Below, in pieces: positions 60,324 to 64,000 of a stretch of DNA of 64,000 nucleotides (position 1 is the stretch's first letter; each line of letters opens with the position of its first letter). The notes beneath the pieces are model-generated. The model was not told the origin of the DNA. It did no database searches and worked only from the letters and a program-made list of their open reading frames with translations. Position numbers and translations under genes: made by a program. This DNA is from Planococcus maritimus (GTDB lineage: Bacteria > Bacillota > Bacilli > Bacillales_A > Planococcaceae). Location: NCBI RefSeq assembly GCF_001687625.2, contig NZ_CP016538.2:592001-656000 (forward strand). Reading direction: 5' to 3'.

Positions 60324-61643
60324 TTGAAAGCGATTACACGTTTTTCGAACAACTTAATGGAGCGTTATTTACCTGATCCGTTTTTATTCGTCATTATTTT
60401 GACGGTTGTGGTTTTCGGTTTGGGCTTAGGCTTAACGGATTCATCGCCTGCGCAGATGGTGGCGTTCTGGGGTGAGGGCTTTTGGGCGCTTTTGGCGTTC
60501 TCGATGCAGATGGTGCTCGTGCTCGTCACGGGCTTTGTACTGGCGAGCAGCCCGATTTTTAAGAAAGGACTCGGTAAACTTGCGAGTTTTGCAAAGTCGC
60601 CAGGCAGTGCGATTTTGTGGGTGACGATTGTGTCGCTGGCGGCAAGCTGGATCAACTGGGGCTTCGGTTTGGTCATCGGAGCTTTGTTTGCGAAAGAATT
60701 GGCGAAGCGCGTCGACAATGTCGATTACCGCTTGTTGATTGCGAGTGCCTATTCCGGGTTTTTGATCTGGCACGCCGGCTTTTCAGGGTCGATTCCGTTA
60801 TCGATCGCGACAGAAGGGCATCCGTTTGCTGATCGAATTGGCATCATTCCCACATCGGAAACGATTTTCTCCAGCTATAATTTGATTATCATTGCGGCTT
60901 TGGTCATTATCGTACCGCTATTGAACCGCATGATGATGCCGAAAAAAGAAGACACAGTCACAGTTGATCCTGCCGTTTTGGTCGACCCGCCGGTTGAAGA
61001 AGTTCCGTCAAAAGGGAACATGACCCCAGCGGAGCGATTGGAGAACAGCTGGATCTTGTCGATGGTGATCGGCGCACTAGGTATTGCATTTATCATTTAT
61101 TATTTCGTCAACAACGGATTTGCGTTAACGCTCGACTTGGTCAACTTTATGTTCTTGTTCCTCGGCATCCTATTCCACGGGACGCCGCGCAAGTATTTGA
61201 GCGCGGTGCAGGAAGCGGTCAAAGGGGCAGGCGCCATCATCGTTCAGTTCCCGTTTTATGCAGGCATCATGGGCATGATGACAGCATCAGGACTCGCGGC
61301 GGTCATTTCAGAAGCCTTCGTCAGTGTTTCGACGGCGGAGACCTTCCCGTTATTCGCGTTCTTAAGCGCCGGTCTCGTGAACTTTTTCGTTCCTTCTGGT
61401 GGCGGCCAATGGGCGGTGCAAGCACCGATTATGCTCGAAGCAGCGGAAATGCTTGGCAGTGAACCGGCGAAAGTCGCCATGGCAGTTGCATGGGGCGATG
61501 CCTGGACGAATATGATCCAGCCGTTCTGGGCCTTGCCAGCGCTGGCCATCGCCGGTCTCAAAGCGAAAGACATCATGGGCTTTTGCGTCATCGTGTTGGT
61601 TGTGAGCGGTGTCGTAATTGGATTGGGCTTATTGTTCTTATAA
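60324..61643 (+). CDS. AtoE-family short-chain fatty acid transporter
   Basis: This is a 439-residue protein from a TTG with GGGGAG 7 bp upstream. It has a dozen hydrophobic segments with family landmarks RYLPDPFLFVIILTVVVF near the N-terminus, ASAYSGFLIWHAGFSGSIPLSIATEGH and FFVPSGGGQWAVQAPIMLEAAEML. AtoE-type (TIGR00366) proteins move short-chain fatty acids such as acetoacetate or butyrate. No CoA-transferase or thiolase genes are adjacent. Confidence 0.88.
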   Translation: MKAITRFSNNLMERYLPDPFLFVIILTVVVFGLGLGLTDSSPAQMVAFWGEGFWALLAFSMQMVLVLVTGFVLASSPIFKKGLGKLASFAKSPGSAILWVTIVSLAASWINWGFGLVIGALFAKELAKRVDNVDYRLLIASAYSGFLIWHAGFSGSIPLSIATEGHPFADRIGIIPTSETIFSSYNLIIIAALVIIVPLLNRMMMPKKEDTVTVDPAVLVDPPVEEVPSKGNMTPAERLENSWILSMVIGALGIAFIIYYFVNNGFALTLDLVNFMFLFLGILFHGTPRKYLSAVQEAVKGAGAIIVQFPFYAGIMGMMTASGLAAVISEAFVSVSTAETFPLFAFLSAGLVNFFVPSGGGQWAVQAPIMLEAAEMLGSEPAKVAMAVAWGDAWTNMIQPFWALPALAIAGLKAKDIMGFCVIVLVVSGVVIGLGLLFL

Positions 61644-61648
61644 TGAAG

Positions 61649-61704
61649 AACGAGCGATCTTGTACGAGGCATAGAACATGCTTTGTACAAGGTCGTTTTT
61701 AATT
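61649..61704 (+). terminator. Rho-independent terminator
   Basis: CGATCTTGTAC pairs with GTACAAGGTCG, followed by T5, with an 18-base loop. Confidence 0.72.
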
Positions 61705-61791
61705 TAAGGAAATGAAACAAAGAGCCACCTGGTGAACGTGATAGAATAATAGGCAAGTAGCTAGATGAATTGAAAGGGATGAGACAGCCAA

Positions 61792-62247
61792 ATGAACAAA
61801 ATGGTCGAACAAAAAATGAACGAAATGACAGATGTCTTTAACAGCTTGCCGAATTGCCGAGTGGAGACAAATGAAGAGGGACGGACCTTGATCCTGAGCG
61901 ACACCCCAGTTCCGTGGAGTGATACAGTTGAGAAGCGTGACGCACAGTCAGAATATAAAATCGGATCCATCACACCCCATAAAGCAGCGCTCGGCCTATA
62001 TATTGATGTCCCGCACAATCTATTGGACATTGACCGGGTGGAAGACATCATCGATCCTGAAATCACGTTGACGTATTTTGAGCCGGGTACGCAGACTTCT
62101 ACTGCGAAAAGCTGGTGGCGCTTCCGGTCGGACGACAAATTCGACAGCATCCATATGGTTCTGAGAAAAACCGAGCTGGAATTGTATGATTTCACGAGAG
62201 ACGACTGGGTCGCATTGATGGAAGAGATTGCGGCTGTTCATAAATAA
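61792..62247 (+). CDS. Hypothetical protein, 151 aa
   Basis: It starts at the ATG with AAAGGGATGAG upstream. Soluble; a segment NCRVETNEEGRTLILSDTPVPWSDTVEKRDAQSEYKIGSITPHKAALGLYIDVPHNLLDIDRVED is followed by ITLTYFEPGTQTSTAKSWWRFRSDDKFDSIHMVLRKTEL. The family is not recognised. It is transcribed alone with its own terminator. Confidence 0.65.
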   Translation: MNKMVEQKMNEMTDVFNSLPNCRVETNEEGRTLILSDTPVPWSDTVEKRDAQSEYKIGSITPHKAALGLYIDVPHNLLDIDRVEDIIDPEITLTYFEPGTQTSTAKSWWRFRSDDKFDSIHMVLRKTELELYDFTRDDWVALMEEIAAVHK

Positions 62248-62292
62248 CACGTAGCTTAGTCATCTGGCTGAGCTTTTAAACACATACTAGAT

Positions 62293-62337
62293 TTCCACAC
62301 TTGCCGAACTAACTTGGCGGGTGTGGTTTTTTTGTTG
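62293..62337 (+). terminator. Rho-independent terminator
   Basis: CCACACTTGCCG pairs with CGGGTGTGG through a bulged stem, followed by T7. The remaining sequence to 62538 shows nothing else. Confidence 0.75.
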
Positions 62338-62538
62338 TCCCGTATTCTGTGATGGCTAGGAAGGAATGTTGTATAAGGAATAAAGTAGATTTGCCCCTAA
62401 TTGCTTCAATAGTTTTGGCAATAGTTGGCATCTTTCGTGGTGTTAAAAAGAATAGAGAACTGCATGCGCATATAGTAGTACTCCTGGTGGTATAGAGTAG
62501 GAAGAAGATAATCTACTGAAAGTATCGGGGGATGAAAA

Positions 62539-64000
62539 ATGAACGAATTCATAGAGTTCAGAAATCGAGTTTACGGCCATGAAAGCAATAACAGTTATCC
62601 GCTTCAATTTTTAGAGGAGTACATAAATAACGGCACGGCTATCAGTTCCGACGAATTAAGAGTGATCGAGCACATTCGAACGATCAAGCAACTCGAGCTG
62701 AACAAGAAGTTAGACGATAAGGACATTGATGGATTACTGGCTTTTTTAGGACAGCATCCGACCACGGATCGATTTATCATCGACGCGATTTTGACTCTAT
62801 TCAACGACGAGGTTAAGCCAATTATAGAGAGAAAAATAAAAGACTTACTCGTCACCCGGCAAGTCGATAGTCAAAAGCTCTATCATATTGTGGATCTGTG
62901 CATTGAATGTGAGTTGGATCTGTTAAGTGATGACGATATCGGTTCGATGTTTCAGCAATACGAACAGGATTTAGAAATCGTTTCGATCTTGTTGGACTAT
63001 GTAGAGCGTTTTAACAAACAGGGATCTACAGATGCCCTAACCAAATTATTGGCTCTTGATTACCCGGATAGCATCAAAATCCAAGGAATGAATGCCTTGA
63101 TGAGTCTGTCTCCAATGGAAACGATTGATCCCGCCGTTGTGGACGAGCACATCAGAAACGACCGAAACCAAGTGTTTGTGGATAGCTATTTGGATTTTCT
63201 CCAGAGCGATGTCACGTTCGATAAGCAAGGCACGTCGATTTTGCAGTCGATGTTTTACGGGGATTTTGAAGATAGCGGCAAAGGAAACAACGGGGGCTTA
63301 GCGGTGTTATTGAAATCCTTGGGTGAAGAAGTATCGAAAGATGATCAAATAGCTCATGTGTTTACGATTACGATCACGCAAGCATCCACCAAACCGTTTA
63401 TCAGTTTTCACGGCGATAAACACGTCTTTATCCGATTGCCGATCTATTTGGATCAGTCCAGATCAGACAAGTTTATTAAACGAGAGCTCTTTATCAAACG
63501 GCAAATCGCTCATTTTTTGAAACGGTCGAATATAGAACCCGATGTCTTTCATATCCGGTTTTTAGACAATGCGTCTAAAGCGGTGGCTCATCTAGCTAAA
63601 GAGTTAACGAGCCAATTGGTCTTTACGCTGACGCCAGACCCGCACCGGAACATGTTTGATGGAGCTGGGCGCATAAAAGCACTTGAATTTAACGATTTGA
63701 TTGAAAAACTGAACAAGATCAAAATAGGCGACGAATTGATTCACACAAGCGATGGAATCGTCGGGATCGGGAATGCAGATGTACAAACAGAACTGGCAGT
63801 CTATTTCCCTCAATTTCAGGACGGGGCTGTAAATAGAAAAATAAAAATGATCGGTGAAGGCATACACACGGCCCAAGCCATTGATGTAGAAGACATCGCG
63901 GGCTCTCCTAACCCATTTGCGGCATGGAGTGAAACAAATAAAGCTTTCTTTGAAAAGCCTGTCATCTTGAACGTCGGAAGATTGGCTGTGTTAAAAGGGC
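62539..64000 (+). CDS. GT4-family glycosyltransferase with N-terminal helical extension (partial)
   Basis: Starts at the ATG with GGGGGATG-type site upstream and remains open to the right edge (487 codons so far). Residues 1-220 look like helical repeats (FNDEVKPIIERKIKDLLVTRQ, LTKLLALDYPDSIKIQGMNALMSLSP). From about residue 252 a GT-B fold begins: NNGGLAVLLKSLGEEVSKDDQIAHVFTITITQ, EPDVFHIRFLDNASKAVAHLAKEL, FTLTPDPHRNMFDG. The C-terminal domain entry ILNVGRLAVLKG is at the edge. Sucrose-phosphate-synthase-like GT4 enzymes share this plan; donor and acceptor are unknown. Confidence 0.75.
   Translation, partial: MNEFIEFRNRVYGHESNNSYPLQFLEEYINNGTAISSDELRVIEHIRTIKQLELNKKLDDKDIDGLLAFLGQHPTTDRFIIDAILTLFNDEVKPIIERKIKDLLVTRQVDSQKLYHIVDLCIECELDLLSDDDIGSMFQQYEQDLEIVSILLDYVERFNKQGSTDALTKLLALDYPDSIKIQGMNALMSLSPMETIDPAVVDEHIRNDRNQVFVDSYLDFLQSDVTFDKQGTSILQSMFYGDFEDSGKGNNGGLAVLLKSLGEEVSKDDQIAHVFTITITQASTKPFISFHGDKHVFIRLPIYLDQSRSDKFIKRELFIKRQIAHFLKRSNIEPDVFHIRFLDNASKAVAHLAKELTSQLVFTLTPDPHRNMFDGAGRIKALEFNDLIEKLNKIKIGDELIHTSDGIVGIGNADVQTELAVYFPQFQDGAVNRKIKMIGEGIHTAQAIDVEDIAGSPNPFAAWSETNKAFFEKPVILNVGRLAVLKG

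Overview
The window looks like a chromosomal segment of a low-to-mid GC, endospore-lineage Bacillota bacterium, most probably a Planococcaceae member (Planococcus-like). The reasons are strong AGGAGG ribosome sites, Gram-positive lipoproteins, a GerW/YtfJ-type sporulation protein, a YfkAB-type radical SAM protein, a BioY/BirA biotin circuit, a mecA-like PBP and CrtN-like desaturases. The species assignment is inference. No rRNA, tRNA, CRISPR array or intact insertion sequence was seen.

Layout. 0-9.4 kb: the 3' end of metH, a flavin monooxygenase, a CDF metal exporter, a probable four-gene operon (two secreted beta-propeller lipoproteins plus a two-component system), a CrtN-like oxidoreductase and a Csp-type copper-binding protein. 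9.5-22.7 kb: ordinary housekeeping and accessory genes, including CorA, YtfJ, a YibE/F pair, BioY with a clear BirA operator, and a compact alkylation-repair operon (adaA-alkA-ogt). 22.7-23.5 kb: a non-coding repeat block with nine TTTGTGG-type boxes at about 21-bp period, followed by two diverged copies of a ~165-bp unit. 23.5-33.5 kb: a dicarboxylate/glutamate symporter, a TIGR01777 epimerase, a nucleotidyltransferase, small membrane proteins and lipoproteins, a CPBP protease, and a PBP-like lipoprotein that has lost all three transpeptidase motifs and sits directly upstream of an Abi_2/HEPN gene.

33.5-41.4 kb: an MFS exporter, then a two-component system and an FtsX/MacB-type ABC transporter. 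The two-component genes are bracketed by two inverted, nearly identical ~124-bp repeats. A tandem GTCAC operator with 11-bp period lies upstream of the ABC genes. 41.4-44.7 kb: small membrane proteins and lipoproteins, and an unusual M48 protease fused to ankyrin repeats.

44.8-52.9 kb is the most atypical part. It holds an orphan Phd-like antitoxin, a GIY-YIG/DUF2075 helicase fusion, a HEPN-motif protein, a deoxyribosyltransferase-like (DRHyd/TIR-like) protein, an IS1182-like transposase remnant, and a two-gene cassette (unrecognised soluble protein plus membrane protein). Much of it is visibly AT-rich relative to the flanks. It abuts a truncated copy of a flavin monooxygenase whose intact homologue lies at 57.3-58.9 kb. 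I read it as a defence-type genomic island.

53-64 kb: a YfkAB-like radical SAM protein, a PQQ-type sugar dehydrogenase lipoprotein, the intact monooxygenase, an SDR, an AtoE-type transporter, and a large glycosyltransferase running off the right edge.
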